Assembly: GCA_021797025.1 (NCBI GenBank)
Contig: JAKAAK010000014.1
Span: 1 to 15,300, forward strand
Reading direction: 5' to 3'
Length of the DNA stretch: 15,300 nt
DNA from: Thermoplasmata archaeon
Lineage (GTDB): Archaea > Thermoplasmatota > Thermoplasmata > Thermoplasmatales > Thermoplasmataceae
Shown here one piece after another: positions 5,453-14,072 of the stretch. Each line of letters begins with the position of its first letter. The stretch's first letter is position 1. The notes under the pieces were generated by a model. It had not been told where the DNA came from. It saw only the letters and a program-made list of their open reading frames with translations, and searched no databases. Both the position numbers and the translations under genes were made by a program.

Positions 5453-7513
5453 CTATGTTTTATTCTTTACTATAAATAAGTATTCCTTATTTTTGGTTTT
5501 TGTTTCTTTCCCAGTAATTTGGTAATTATGCTTTTTCTCAATAATCTGAACATCACTAGTAAACTTCTTAATCAAGTTAGTTAATGCCTCTTTGTCTGGA
5601 TATGAAGAATTGTTATAACTTAATAACCAGTACTTATAATTCTTCAATTGGGAGAAAAGTCTCTCAAATAATTTCAAGGATATTTTCTTATCTATAAAGT
5701 TGTTCTCAAAAGGTTTGCCAACACTGGAATTAATGTAATTGTCAAGGAATCCATAAAAACCAAAGTAATTATTCATTGTTCCTGTATATGGCGGGTCTAA
5801 ATATATCAAATCAGCATTTACTTTTGGAATTATATTAAATACATCCTCATTATAAGACTTGTTGTCCTGCCCATTATCAAAAATTGCGTTATTGTATTCT
5901 TCAACATTTTCTAAAAAATGTTCTTTAAACGATTTGTTGTGATATGCCCGTTTCCTGCCATAATGTGAATAGCTGTATTCTTCATCCCTTAATTGTTTAA
6001 CCTTCTCAAAAGGTATGTTAAATCTTGAATAAGGCATCTTTCTGACCATGGCTCTCCTTAACAGGACTAAAGCCAATGCCTTTTTATAAATGGAATCCAA
6101 TTTTTCAATATTATTTCGATATTGGTCTAATTCCATGCACTCATCAGGGAAGAAATATACATTTGAATAATTCTCGTAAACAAATCCTTTTATTGGCTCT
6201 CCAGAGAAAATTAAGTCAGTATCTTCTTCAGAAAGAGTGACATTTGAATTCTCAATCAACGCTTTCCCTATAAGGGAATTTACCTTTAGAATGTCATTGC
6301 AAATAACTCCATAACCTCTTTTCTTTGCTGCAAAACTTACAGAACATCCGCCAGAGAAGGCATCGAAAATGGTATTGACATCATCGGGTATATTTTCAAA
6401 TATCCAGTCTGTTATTTTCTCTTTATTCCCGATAAAATTAACCTTTGGATACTTATTGCTTGCCCTTCCCAACTCCAATTTGATTGTTTTAGCTATTGCC
6501 TGTGCCAGTAATGGGGGAACGGCATTCCCGACTTGCTGCTGTTGTGACATTTTAGAGCCGACAAAAACAAAGCTGTCTGGAAAAGATTGTATTCTTGCGA
6601 GCTCTCTAACAGATAAAGCCCTGTTTTGAGAGTAATGGAAGACCTTTCTCATGTCCCCAGTTACGCAGATCGATGGCTCATCTGCATTATACTTTATGTA
6701 TTTCCTTACATCCCCTGATTTGGGCCTTAATTCTTCCGGTATCTCATAGCGACAGCCTCCATTTGAGACATAAGACATTTTATTAAGCATACTTTCGGAA
6801 TGGTTCATGGCCCCATGGTTCGGGATATTTGATGTTTCTCCAGAATTTAATTTCGGCAGGTCATCTATTGCTTCTTTTATAGTTTTCCATTTTTTCATCT
6901 TTTTGTTGCTTATCGTAGCCTGCGCATTTTTATCAAATGTTTTTTCTGGGAACTTGTTTGGTAAATGTATCCTATTGCCTATAAAAAACACCCTATTCCG
7001 AATTTGTGGAACCCCGTAGTCTGCAGCATTTAATATTTTGCATTCTGTTTCATAGCCTAATTTGCTGAATAAAGAAATAATTTCTTTTCTTGTTTTTCCC
7101 TTGTTGTGATTGTAAACTCTTGCTACATTTTCAATAATAAAGAATTTTGGTTTTATGATGGAAACAACTCTGGCAAATTCTTTGAATAAATGATTTCTTG
7201 GATCGTCTAGAAAGCTTCTCCCTATATTTCCGGCCATAGAAAACCCCTGGCACGGTGTTCCGCCAATTATGATGTCTACCTCTTTGCCTTTGGATAATTC
7301 TAAAATTTCTTCCTTTGTTAAATCTTTAATGTCTTTCTCTATTAGGGTATTATCAGGAAAGTTTCTTTTATAAGTTTGGCAGCTGCTTTTATCAAAATCT
7401 ATGGAAAAAACATTTTCAAATCCTTCCCTTTCAAATCCAAGAGACAGCCCACCTACACCTGCAAACAAATCAATGTATGTAATTTTATCATTTGCCATTT
7501 TTCCTCTTTTCAT
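5453..7513 (-). CDS. fused DNA methyltransferase: m5C (Dcm-type) plus N6-adenine (D12/Dam-type)
   Basis: Two complete methyltransferases share one chain. Residues 10-345 are a C5-cytosine enzyme: motif I DLFAGVGG (15-22), motif IV GGTPCQGFS with nucleophile Cys88, motif VI ENV (128-130), motif VIII QIRNR (170-174), motif IX RELARIQSFPDSF (303-315) and motif X QVGNAVPP (327-334). Residues 355-686 are a D12-class adenine enzyme: NFIGNK (359-364), FDAFSGG (383-389) and the catalytic DPPY (573-576). All diagnostic residues are present, so both halves should be active, methylating a cytosine and an adenine, perhaps on opposite strands of an asymmetric site. The HNH nuclease follows in the same operon. 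Translation may start at ATG 7498 (residue 6), which has AGAGG just upstream, rather than at ATG 7513. Confidence 0.92.
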   Translation of the reverse strand: MKRGKMANDKITYIDLFAGVGGLSLGFEREGFENVFSIDFDKSSCQTYKRNFPDNTLIEKDIKDLTKEEILELSKGKEVDIIIGGTPCQGFSMAGNIGRSFLDDPRNHLFKEFARVVSIIKPKFFIIENVARVYNHNKGKTRKEIISLFSKLGYETECKILNAADYGVPQIRNRVFFIGNRIHLPNKFPEKTFDKNAQATISNKKMKKWKTIKEAIDDLPKLNSGETSNIPNHGAMNHSESMLNKMSYVSNGGCRYEIPEELRPKSGDVRKYIKYNADEPSICVTGDMRKVFHYSQNRALSVRELARIQSFPDSFVFVGSKMSQQQQVGNAVPPLLAQAIAKTIKLELGRASNKYPKVNFIGNKEKITDWIFENIPDDVNTIFDAFSGGCSVSFAAKKRGYGVICNDILKVNSLIGKALIENSNVTLSEEDTDLIFSGEPIKGFVYENYSNVYFFPDECMELDQYRNNIEKLDSIYKKALALVLLRRAMVRKMPYSRFNIPFEKVKQLRDEEYSYSHYGRKRAYHNKSFKEHFLENVEEYNNAIFDNGQDNKSYNEDVFNIIPKVNADLIYLDPPYTGTMNNYFGFYGFLDNYINSSVGKPFENNFIDKKISLKLFERLFSQLKNYKYWLLSYNNSSYPDKEALTNLIKKFTSDVQIIEKKHNYQITGKETKTKNKEYLFIVKNKT

Positions 7514-7654
7514 ATCTATTTACAATACTTAATCTTTTGTTAACATATTAACGTTTCATGCTATTTCTCATCTTTATACTAGTTTTACATACACTTTAAT
7601 AAGAATGCCACGCTCTATTTTCCACAATTGAAAATTAAATCATGCGCTAATTAA

Positions 7655-7918
7655 TTAAATATCATGGGCAATAAGAGGGCAAGAATATGTAATGCGCCCT
7701 TCGCACATCATCAGGTTGTTAATACCGTTGCAATCAACTCTTTGCATTCCCCTGTTAATCGTGCCCATCCCTACAATGCAAATTTTTTTGTTCAGTAATA
7801 ACAAAGATTTCAAGCCTGTCTTTTGATTAATTGCGAGATCGCCTTTACCAATGATGAAATTATTGCCATTATATTGCAATACATGCCATGTATGTTTTAA
7901 TCTTTGTTTGAAGTTCAT
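7655..7918 (-). CDS. hypothetical 87-residue protein
   Basis: I do not recognise this protein. It is a small basic polypeptide with no signal peptide or membrane helix. The middle reads GNNFIIGKGDLAINQ and SLLLLNKKICIVGMG, followed by a cysteine-bearing tail (VDCNG, MMCEG, YSCPL) whose spacing does not form an obvious zinc motif. A TATA-like TTATTTAATT (7943-7952) stands about 25-34 bp before ATG 7918, so it can have its own leaderless promoter. It lies between the restriction-modification operon and the GmrSD-like gene, on the same strand as both. It could be a small defence accessory or a chance frame; codon use and the promoter favour a real gene only modestly. Confidence 0.5.
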   Translation of the reverse strand: MNFKQRLKHTWHVLQYNGNNFIIGKGDLAINQKTGLKSLLLLNKKICIVGMGTINRGMQRVDCNGINNLMMCEGRITYSCPLIAHDI

Positions 7919-8149
7919 TGGAATTTATAATCCTTTGGATGATTATTTAATTGTCATTTATTCAATATTATATTTATTCATAGCATTACCCCTCTAAGAG
8001 CTCCCATCTCTATTTCCGGCGTAATAACAAATATTTGCCTAGATCATGCCTGAGCATGTGCGGATGCAAATTTAGCCCAATTTTATTCCCATATACTTTT
8101 ATTTTCTTCCAGGCAGTCTGGCTGTACATTTTAAAGAATCTTCCGTGAT
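7919..8149. other. intergenic region before the 87-aa gene and after the GmrSD-like gene
   Basis: Apart from the TATA-like TTATTTAATT at 7943-7952, no feature was recognised. The sequence between about 7985 and 8130 is less AT-rich than its surroundings but has no credible coding frame, hairpin or RNA gene that I can see. Confidence 0.3.
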
Positions 8150-9982
8150 TTAACTCGGAAGACGGCTTTTTATTCCTTCTTTGATAGTTGTTTCTCTCTC
8201 CTTAATGAAGTTATCATAATCGTCATCCCGCATATATTCGAGGCCCAATTTTGAAATGAAGTGTTTTGCCATAAGGTCTTCCAGTCTGCTGTAGTCACCC
8301 CCCATCTTGTCCTGCATTTCTTTAACATAAACTGAAGGTTTTTTATTGCTTATTTTTATGTTAGTTTGGTCGAATAATAGAGTTCTATTCAATATATTAT
8401 CTTTAGTACTACTAAATTTTGTCGATTTATCTTTGTCCAGCCCTTCAATCTTGGAAGGGAAAATGTGGTGATCATTTACCCTCTTGCTATTGTAATCGAC
8501 AGAACCTGGAGAAGTTCTCTCATAAAAATCAGGTCCACCACTTAATGCAATCAAAGATATTATTGCATTGTAAACTGATGTTCCCTTTTTAGACTTTTGC
8601 AGATCTAGATTGTCAATTATTCTTTGAAAATTATCTTGTCTTAGTCTTTGTATATTGTATGGATCGCCAGATTTAAGCCAGGCCTTTAGCTCTCTGAAAT
8701 CCTTTGACATTACTGTGTCCGAAGAACCGCTGTAATCCTGAGAAAACACAGCCGACCAATACCACTTTGAAACAATTTTGTCAAATTCACTTTCAGGTAA
8801 TATATACTTGTATTCATCCTCGTATATTTTTAGTACTGCAGCAAGTACAGGAATTATAGTTGTATTCGGAATAAAATCGCTTTTTATTGCCCCAAAGTGC
8901 TTATTATCACTAACATTCTGTATTCTGGATCTTGCGCTCTCACTGAAATCTATGGCATCTTTCCATAATTTCAAAAACTCCGCCTGGGATTTAATCGGAG
9001 TGGTTTCTACCTTCTTTCCATTAACCCTTTGCACATCCATTTGCCCAGGAACCAATGAATAAACGTATTTAGGACTGGAGTATTCCCTCGTTGCTAGTGC
9101 CATAAACTTAAGTAAATACTCTTCAATACCAGGTATTTCTTTCAACTGATCTCCTACCTCTTTATCATAACTTTTTCTCAATTCTATGTTATGTCCGAAG
9201 AGAAAAGCATTCATAAGATCAAACATTGATAATTTTAGTCCTTTTTGATTTAATCGAGCAAACATTATACTGACATCATTCATGTTATTTTTGTTGTCAA
9301 GCACATGGGTGGTAAATTTATAATCTAATATCCCGGAAATATACCCGTCAACTTCTTTTTCTCTCTTTAAAACCGCCTTCACTTTTTGTCCATCGTCTTC
9401 GATATCCACAGGATGATACTTATCAAATAATTTCAAAGAGTATTCATCTATCCAATCTTTTAACTCGTTTTTTTTGAATTCTTCATCTGAAAGCAAAGCC
9501 AATGGGAATTTCAACTCATTGATAAATCTGTCTTTATTGGATTTAAGACTATCGATAGAAGTATGGTAGCGATTATATTCATAAGATACTGAATTGTCAA
9601 TATCTTCGTTGTAGCGCTTATCAATATCCAAATAGAAAACGTAATGAGAGTTTTTATTTGGAAACTTGATATCTGGATTGTATATTGCATAATACAATGA
9701 AGAAAGTCTCTGCTGTCCATCTAATATGGCAAAATTTACGTGATCTGAGTTGTTAGCACCTTCAAGAGGTTCAAAGTTGACCATTTTCTTGGTTTCATTA
9801 TCAATTTCCCAGAACAGAAGCAACCCGGAAAAATAGTTAAATGATACTGAAGCTAGCAAATCCCTAACTTGATTAGGTTGCCATTCGAATTTTCGCTGAA
9901 ATGATGGCTTTGCAAATTCCCCTTTGTGAACTCCTTCTAGCAATCTTTCGACCGTTTTGTCCTGTCCTGGATGTATAGTCAT
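8150..9982 (-). CDS. GmrSD-like DUF262/DUF1524 single-chain restriction protein
   Basis: In the GmrSD family the DUF262 part binds and hydrolyses nucleotide and the DUF1524 part carries an HNH nuclease, together cutting modified phage DNA. Counting from ATG 9982 (610 aa), residues 10-100 hold the DUF262 start (VERLLEGVHKGEFAKPSFQR) and the signature ILDGQQRLSSL (DGQQR at 88-92). The C-terminal part has DHHIFPSK (504-511) and DNILNRTLL (528-536), the His-Asn pattern of DUF1524. Both halves are fused and appear complete, as in single-chain members of the family. An in-frame GTG at 10057 would add 25 residues, but ATG 9982 is preferred. It has a TATA-like ATATATA about 20-25 bp upstream and gives the usual short lead before the domain. 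The type of DNA modification recognised cannot be inferred. Confidence 0.85.
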   Translation of the reverse strand: MTIHPGQDKTVERLLEGVHKGEFAKPSFQRKFEWQPNQVRDLLASVSFNYFSGLLLFWEIDNETKKMVNFEPLEGANNSDHVNFAILDGQQRLSSLYYAIYNPDIKFPNKNSHYVFYLDIDKRYNEDIDNSVSYEYNRYHTSIDSLKSNKDRFINELKFPLALLSDEEFKKNELKDWIDEYSLKLFDKYHPVDIEDDGQKVKAVLKREKEVDGYISGILDYKFTTHVLDNKNNMNDVSIMFARLNQKGLKLSMFDLMNAFLFGHNIELRKSYDKEVGDQLKEIPGIEEYLLKFMALATREYSSPKYVYSLVPGQMDVQRVNGKKVETTPIKSQAEFLKLWKDAIDFSESARSRIQNVSDNKHFGAIKSDFIPNTTIIPVLAAVLKIYEDEYKYILPESEFDKIVSKWYWSAVFSQDYSGSSDTVMSKDFRELKAWLKSGDPYNIQRLRQDNFQRIIDNLDLQKSKKGTSVYNAIISLIALSGGPDFYERTSPGSVDYNSKRVNDHHIFPSKIEGLDKDKSTKFSSTKDNILNRTLLFDQTNIKISNKKPSVYVKEMQDKMGGDYSRLEDLMAKHFISKLGLEYMRDDDYDNFIKERETTIKEGIKSRLPS

Positions 9983-10063
9983 TAATCTGTATATAGATGC
10001 ATATATATCAATTTGTTGATATTGAAATCCTTGTTCAAGGTGCAATTGAATATTCACGCTAGA

Positions 10064-10075
10064 TTAATATATTTT
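10064..10075 (+). promoter_or_regulatory. TATA-like box for the small membrane protein gene
   Basis: The AT-rich TAATATATTTTA ends 17 bp before ATG 10092, consistent with a very short or absent leader. It lies upstream of the GTG at 10057 on the minus strand but too near it to serve that start, which supports the shorter start for the GmrSD-like gene. Confidence 0.5.
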
Positions 10076-10091
10076 ACATCGATATAATTCT

Positions 10092-10367
10092 ATGGACGCA
10101 GCTAAAATTGTTAATTCCAAAATCACACATTTGGGAAAAATGAAGAAAATTATATTTTATCTGGTTACTGTAATTTTATTGATCTTATTACTACTTTTGT
10201 ATTTATACAACAATAGCTACTATGGCCTTTTTCCATTAATACTATTCACAGGATTGATAATAGTAATTGTTTCAGCAATTGCTTTGACTTTAGAATACTT
10301 CCGTATTGTAGGGGAGATAAGGTATAATGAATTACTTCTCCAAAGCCTAATAGAAGAATATCTGTAA
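10092..10367 (+). CDS. small two-helix membrane protein of unknown function (91 aa)
   Basis: Two strongly hydrophobic segments are visible. One is about residues 20-40 after the basic KMKKI; the other is about residues 46-66 (LFPLILFTGLIIVIVSAIAL). A soluble helical tail (EYFRIVGEIRYNELLLQSL) follows. With the short loop between the helices, both ends probably lie in the cytoplasm. No family is recognised. An inner ATG at 10140 (KKIIFY) is an alternative start. It is transcribed divergently from the GmrSD-like gene and has its own TATA-like box. Small membrane proteins next to nucleases are sometimes effectors or anchors of defence systems, but nothing in the sequence proves a link; it may equally be an independent element gene. 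Confidence 0.65.
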   Translation: MDAAKIVNSKITHLGKMKKIIFYLVTVILLILLLLLYLYNNSYYGLFPLILFTGLIIVIVSAIALTLEYFRIVGEIRYNELLLQSLIEEYL

Positions 10368-10689
10368 AATGCAGTAGAGGGAAACGTAATAAAGTTTTGC
10401 CTCATTACAATTGTTCTCATATATTCCAAAACACAAGTTTAGCAAAACATTCACTTTATTTAGAATTTATAAGTACCTTTAAAAACTACCTATATTAGAT
10501 TATTGCATGTAATATTGGTCAAAGCATGGCCTGAACAACTGAGGGGTAACTTATTCAAGGAGAACATCTTTCTGAAATAAATTTATAATTAGCTTAAGCA
10601 ATAATCATTGTTTGATGTTCAGGGTGTTATATGAATGGATAGTTTCCATAATTTGGCATAGGATCTTAATCTTAGTATAAATCCAGGAA
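10368..10689. other. intergenic region without recognised features
   Basis: This stretch of about 320 bp lies after the small membrane protein gene and the McrC end, which are convergent. It is AT-rich, with no convincing hairpin, tRNA-like fold, repeat or coding frame. Any terminators for the two genes would lie here but are not distinct. Confidence 0.4.
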
Positions 10690-12063
10690 CTATAAGGCAT
10701 CCAAATCCATTTCCTTTCCCACATGCATTGTCGTGTCATTGTTGGGGAATAATTTTGCCATTAGTGGTTTAATCTCATTAGCCAATTTAGATTCCCAATT
10801 ACCATCTTTTAGGTTCATCTTTAGTTTCCAAATACGCAATCTGTTCTTATCCTCGAAGTGGAGTGGACCATTGTCAATAGTCCTATATCCGGAAGGATAA
10901 ACAAGAATGCAATCAGATGCATTGTACTTAACTGAATAAGCGTACATTTGATATAAGTCAGATGTACTGACCCCATTAAGTATATTATGATCCCCTGAGT
11001 CTTCTTTCTTATATTTTGTGTCGAGAATTATGGTCTGTGTTTCGTTTTTATTTTCACTTTCTATACAAATATCAGGTTTGAGGGTACTTGACTTGTAATC
11101 AATGAATAAAGAGTGTCGTGAATCCTGTGACCTGATTGAATTGTGCGTTGATGGTAGGATAATGCTCTCGTTATTCCTTATGAAGTTTGCGAAGAAAGTC
11201 TCGAAAATCTTGCTCATGTCTAGTAGGAGAGCCGGCCCTTGGGAATACTTGCTTGAATCAGGATTGATAGAAAGACCTTCTAAAATTAACTTGCTCTGAT
11301 CATAGGGGTTTTTGTAATGTTGATTTAGCCTGTTTAAATTTATCTTCTTAAGGTATATTTGTCTCAAAGGCATAGTATCAATGTCAACTAAAAAGCCAGA
11401 CAACTCACGAAGTTCCCAGCTTAAGTTGTCGCTCCTAACTATTCTTGCAAAATAGGAGCAAGCCCCTTTAAAATATTGCATTAATTCAGTGTTTTCTGTG
11501 TAGATATACGATTCTTGCACAATTTGGGAAGAATCAGGTTCATACATCTGTCTCTCAATTAGGGGTTTGCCAGTTAGGTAACTGCTCTTTAAAATTATTT
11601 GTTCGTATTGACAGTGAATACCCTCAAATAACGCATTCTTTAAGGATGTCGCGAAGAAGAATACCAGGAGTTCGAGTATGCCTGCCTTATCCAGTTTTTC
11701 GAATTGAAGAAGTTCATGCTCAATATCCTTAATCCCAAGTGTATAGGAAATCATCCTGGCAAAGCTGAAAAATGCATCTTGGGTATTCTCAGTCGAGTTT
11801 CCCTCTTTCAGCTCAAAAATCTTTGGAAGAATGTTGACCTGAAAGTCTCCCAGTGAAATTGCCCCGACGAAGTTGATAAACCTTGCACTGTGCTTAGGGC
11901 CAAATTGAAAGAAATCCTCATTTATCTGCTTATTTGCCTTTAGCTTAAAATTCATCTGCTCAAGCTCTTCCGCTTGCTCATCCGTAATTGTCCTTTCCCC
12001 AACAGAACTAGAGGAGATTTTTACTGTATTATTCTCAAATAAAGTAAGCTGCATTTTACTCAT
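10690..12063 (-). CDS. mcrC: McrC-like nuclease subunit of McrBC
   Basis: McrC is the PD-(D/E)xK endonuclease that cuts DNA when driven by the McrB motor, classically at sites with modified cytosine. The N-terminal half matches the McrC layout: a beta-rich start, then NFVGAISLGDFQVNILPKIF (63-82) and a helical segment near 95-145. The nuclease core near the C-terminus shows LKPDICIE with Asp331, LDTKYK with Asp348 and Lys350, and DLYQMYAYS (369-377). These correspond to the PD...DxK and QMYAY motifs of the family. At 457 residues it is longer than the E. coli protein but usual for stand-alone archaeal McrC. Its ATG overlaps the McrB stop by ATGA, so translation is coupled. Confidence 0.92.
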   Translation of the reverse strand: MSKMQLTLFENNTVKISSSSVGERTITDEQAEELEQMNFKLKANKQINEDFFQFGPKHSARFINFVGAISLGDFQVNILPKIFELKEGNSTENTQDAFFSFARMISYTLGIKDIEHELLQFEKLDKAGILELLVFFFATSLKNALFEGIHCQYEQIILKSSYLTGKPLIERQMYEPDSSQIVQESYIYTENTELMQYFKGACSYFARIVRSDNLSWELRELSGFLVDIDTMPLRQIYLKKINLNRLNQHYKNPYDQSKLILEGLSINPDSSKYSQGPALLLDMSKIFETFFANFIRNNESIILPSTHNSIRSQDSRHSLFIDYKSSTLKPDICIESENKNETQTIILDTKYKKEDSGDHNILNGVSTSDLYQMYAYSVKYNASDCILVYPSGYRTIDNGPLHFEDKNRLRIWKLKMNLKDGNWESKLANEIKPLMAKLFPNNDTTMHVGKEMDLDAL

Positions 12064-13712
12064 TTATCTTGGTCATCTTCCGATTTTTTAGCCGGTAAAA
12101 CGCTGTCTAAAAATTCCTCTGGCGATTTAAAACTACGGTACGGGTGGAACATATCAGCATTCTTTCCTTCAACTTCCTTTGTTTTTATTACAGACTTCAA
12201 TATTTCAAGCAATCTATCATTATCGAGATAAAAGTATTCTTGTAAGAGTGGCATTATCTTGTAGTACCAAGAGTTCATTAAGTCTTCGGCTGAACCAATG
12301 TCTTTAAAGTAAGCGTGCCCAATACCATAGTCTGGCCCTTTAAATTTTGCAATTTCATCGTTCAACACATTGAAGATAAGGAGTATAGCATCCTTCACGT
12401 TCTCCGGAGTGCCCTTATCTTTGAGAAGTCTATCCAGTACTTTTTCGTCTGGTTCGACTGGAATAAAGTGAAACCTTCTTCGGATAGCCAGGTCCATAAG
12501 AGCAATTGATTTGTCCGTGGTATTCATGGTTCCTATGATATACAGATTCATTGGTACCGAAAATGGTTCATGAGAGTAGATTAATTCTACTTTCATTCCT
12601 GGTTTTTCTTTGCTCTGCTCTCTTTTGTCTTGTTCAAGAAGGGTAATCAGCTCACCAAACACTCTCGAAATATCTGCACGATTTATCTCATCCAAGATCA
12701 GCACATACTTTGCATTTTTACCATTCTGCAAACTCTCCTTAGCCTTGTCGCTGAATTTTTTGAAGGCGCCAGCTTGGGTCTCATAGTAAATTGCTCCTTT
12801 CTCTGTTGTTTGCGGCCTCAAACCCTCAACAAATTGCTCATAACCATAGGATTTGTGCATTGTGATCATTTTGATTTGTTTCCCTTTAGAGGTTTCCTCA
12901 CTGGGCGGCTCTTTCAGCCATTCCCTTAGGTCTTGCAGAGTGAGTCCCGAGCCATTAATGATTCCGCTGGCTATTCGTGTGGCCAGGAAAGTCTTTCCAG
13001 TTCCTACTGGCCCATAGAGAACTATATTCCTTGGAAACTCTGGGTCTTCGTTATACATGACAATTTTATCTGAGTTCGATGCTATATCGTTAGACGAACC
13101 TACATTAGATACACTCGGGGATGTACCCTTATCTTCAGGGTGATTAGCGATATAATACCATGCCCAGTCCAATTCCCAGAGGCTAATACCATGTTGTTTT
13201 GCCAAATCATTAGCATATTTATTAAATTCCTCATAGTGTTTAACGAAGTAATTCCTGTCCCTGGAATACTTTTTTTCATTTTGAATTGAATTCATCGCCT
13301 CTACAACTGTACCGTTGTAGACTGCATACTTCTCAGGAAAAACAACTATAAGTATGGCAGTTGCCACAGCGGGACCCAATCCATACACTTTGTTTTCACC
13401 GTTATCAGATACCGTTTTCATAAGCCTCTCACCAATTTGCTTATTCTCATCCAGAAGGATTTTCAATGCTATTTTGAGTTTATCAAAGTCGGTCTGTTTA
13501 GGGCCGTTTCTAGGAAGACCAGGCCAATGAGTATTGTTGTCAAACAACAAGAAATCATGAAATTTCTCCCACTGAAGACCATCAATATGACTTGGACTGA
13601 AAATCGTACCATACATATTTATAACTTCTTTTTCTTGGGACAACAACTTGTTACTGTTGCTTGGGTTGAATTGTTCTTTCGTATATTTGATGGCTTCCTC
13701 TAATAAGTCCAT
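12060..13712 (-). CDS. mcrB: McrB-like AAA+ GTPase subunit of McrBC
   Basis: McrB is the ring-forming motor that recognises target DNA and powers McrC cutting. The AAA+ module is plain: Walker A GPVGTGKT (234-241), Walker B VLILDEINR (337-345, Asp341-Glu342), the family signature GTMNTTDKS (394-402) and the arginine cluster RRRF (411-414). Residues 30-190 are a helical domain with HWPGLPRNGPKQ and VYGLGPAVATAILIV. It is unlike the E. coli modified-cytosine pocket domain and presumably provides target recognition; I do not know its ligand. A serine-rich linker (196-216) joins the two. A TATA-like TATATAATTA (13731-13740) lies about 20-28 bp before ATG 13712, so the operon probably starts with a leaderless message. 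McrC follows by a 4-bp overlap. Confidence 0.92.
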   Translation of the reverse strand: MDLLEEAIKYTKEQFNPSNSNKLLSQEKEVINMYGTIFSPSHIDGLQWEKFHDFLLFDNNTHWPGLPRNGPKQTDFDKLKIALKILLDENKQIGERLMKTVSDNGENKVYGLGPAVATAILIVVFPEKYAVYNGTVVEAMNSIQNEKKYSRDRNYFVKHYEEFNKYANDLAKQHGISLWELDWAWYYIANHPEDKGTSPSVSNVGSSNDIASNSDKIVMYNEDPEFPRNIVLYGPVGTGKTFLATRIASGIINGSGLTLQDLREWLKEPPSEETSKGKQIKMITMHKSYGYEQFVEGLRPQTTEKGAIYYETQAGAFKKFSDKAKESLQNGKNAKYVLILDEINRADISRVFGELITLLEQDKREQSKEKPGMKVELIYSHEPFSVPMNLYIIGTMNTTDKSIALMDLAIRRRFHFIPVEPDEKVLDRLLKDKGTPENVKDAILLIFNVLNDEIAKFKGPDYGIGHAYFKDIGSAEDLMNSWYYKIMPLLQEYFYLDNDRLLEILKSVIKTKEVEGKNADMFHPYRSFKSPEEFLDSVLPAKKSEDDQDK

Positions 13713-14072
13713 AAGAGAAAGATAACGAGGTATATAATTAAGATTTCCTTTTCGACCCGAGAAATTTTGTAGAAAGTACAGTTAAAATCTCCTACTTGTC
13801 AATACGCCACATAAATCAGTTTCTTGCATACCAAGCTTTTACTGCAGCCATATGACGCTTCTTATTTTCAAGATCTCTTATTTCATTTAAACTATACTAT
13901 ATAGAATGGTGATAAACTCCTGAAAATACTTTCTATTCTCCTTGCGCCAAAAGTAAAAGGTAATGCTCGGGTCTCCATTATAAGGATAATTCTTGTAATT
14001 AAGTTTATTAGGCCAGATCAGAATACTTATATTATAGCAAAGGATTAAATATAATATAAAACTGGTGATTCG
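13713..14072. promoter_or_regulatory. divergent promoter region between mcrB and the NurA-like gene
   Basis: The left end holds the TATA-like box of the mcrB operon (13731-13740). At the right end CTTATATTAT (about 14027-14036) and TTAAATATAATATAAA (about 14045-14060) are TATA-like. GGTGAT (14065-14070), matching the archaeal Shine-Dalgarno pattern, lies just before TTG 14073. The central 250 bp show no coding frame, repeat or stable hairpin that I can recognise. Confidence 0.5.

Noticed and set aside
10368..10689. Possible non-coding RNA gene in the gap
   Set aside because: No stable fold, GC-rich patch or promoter-terminator pair was seen by eye in this AT-rich stretch.
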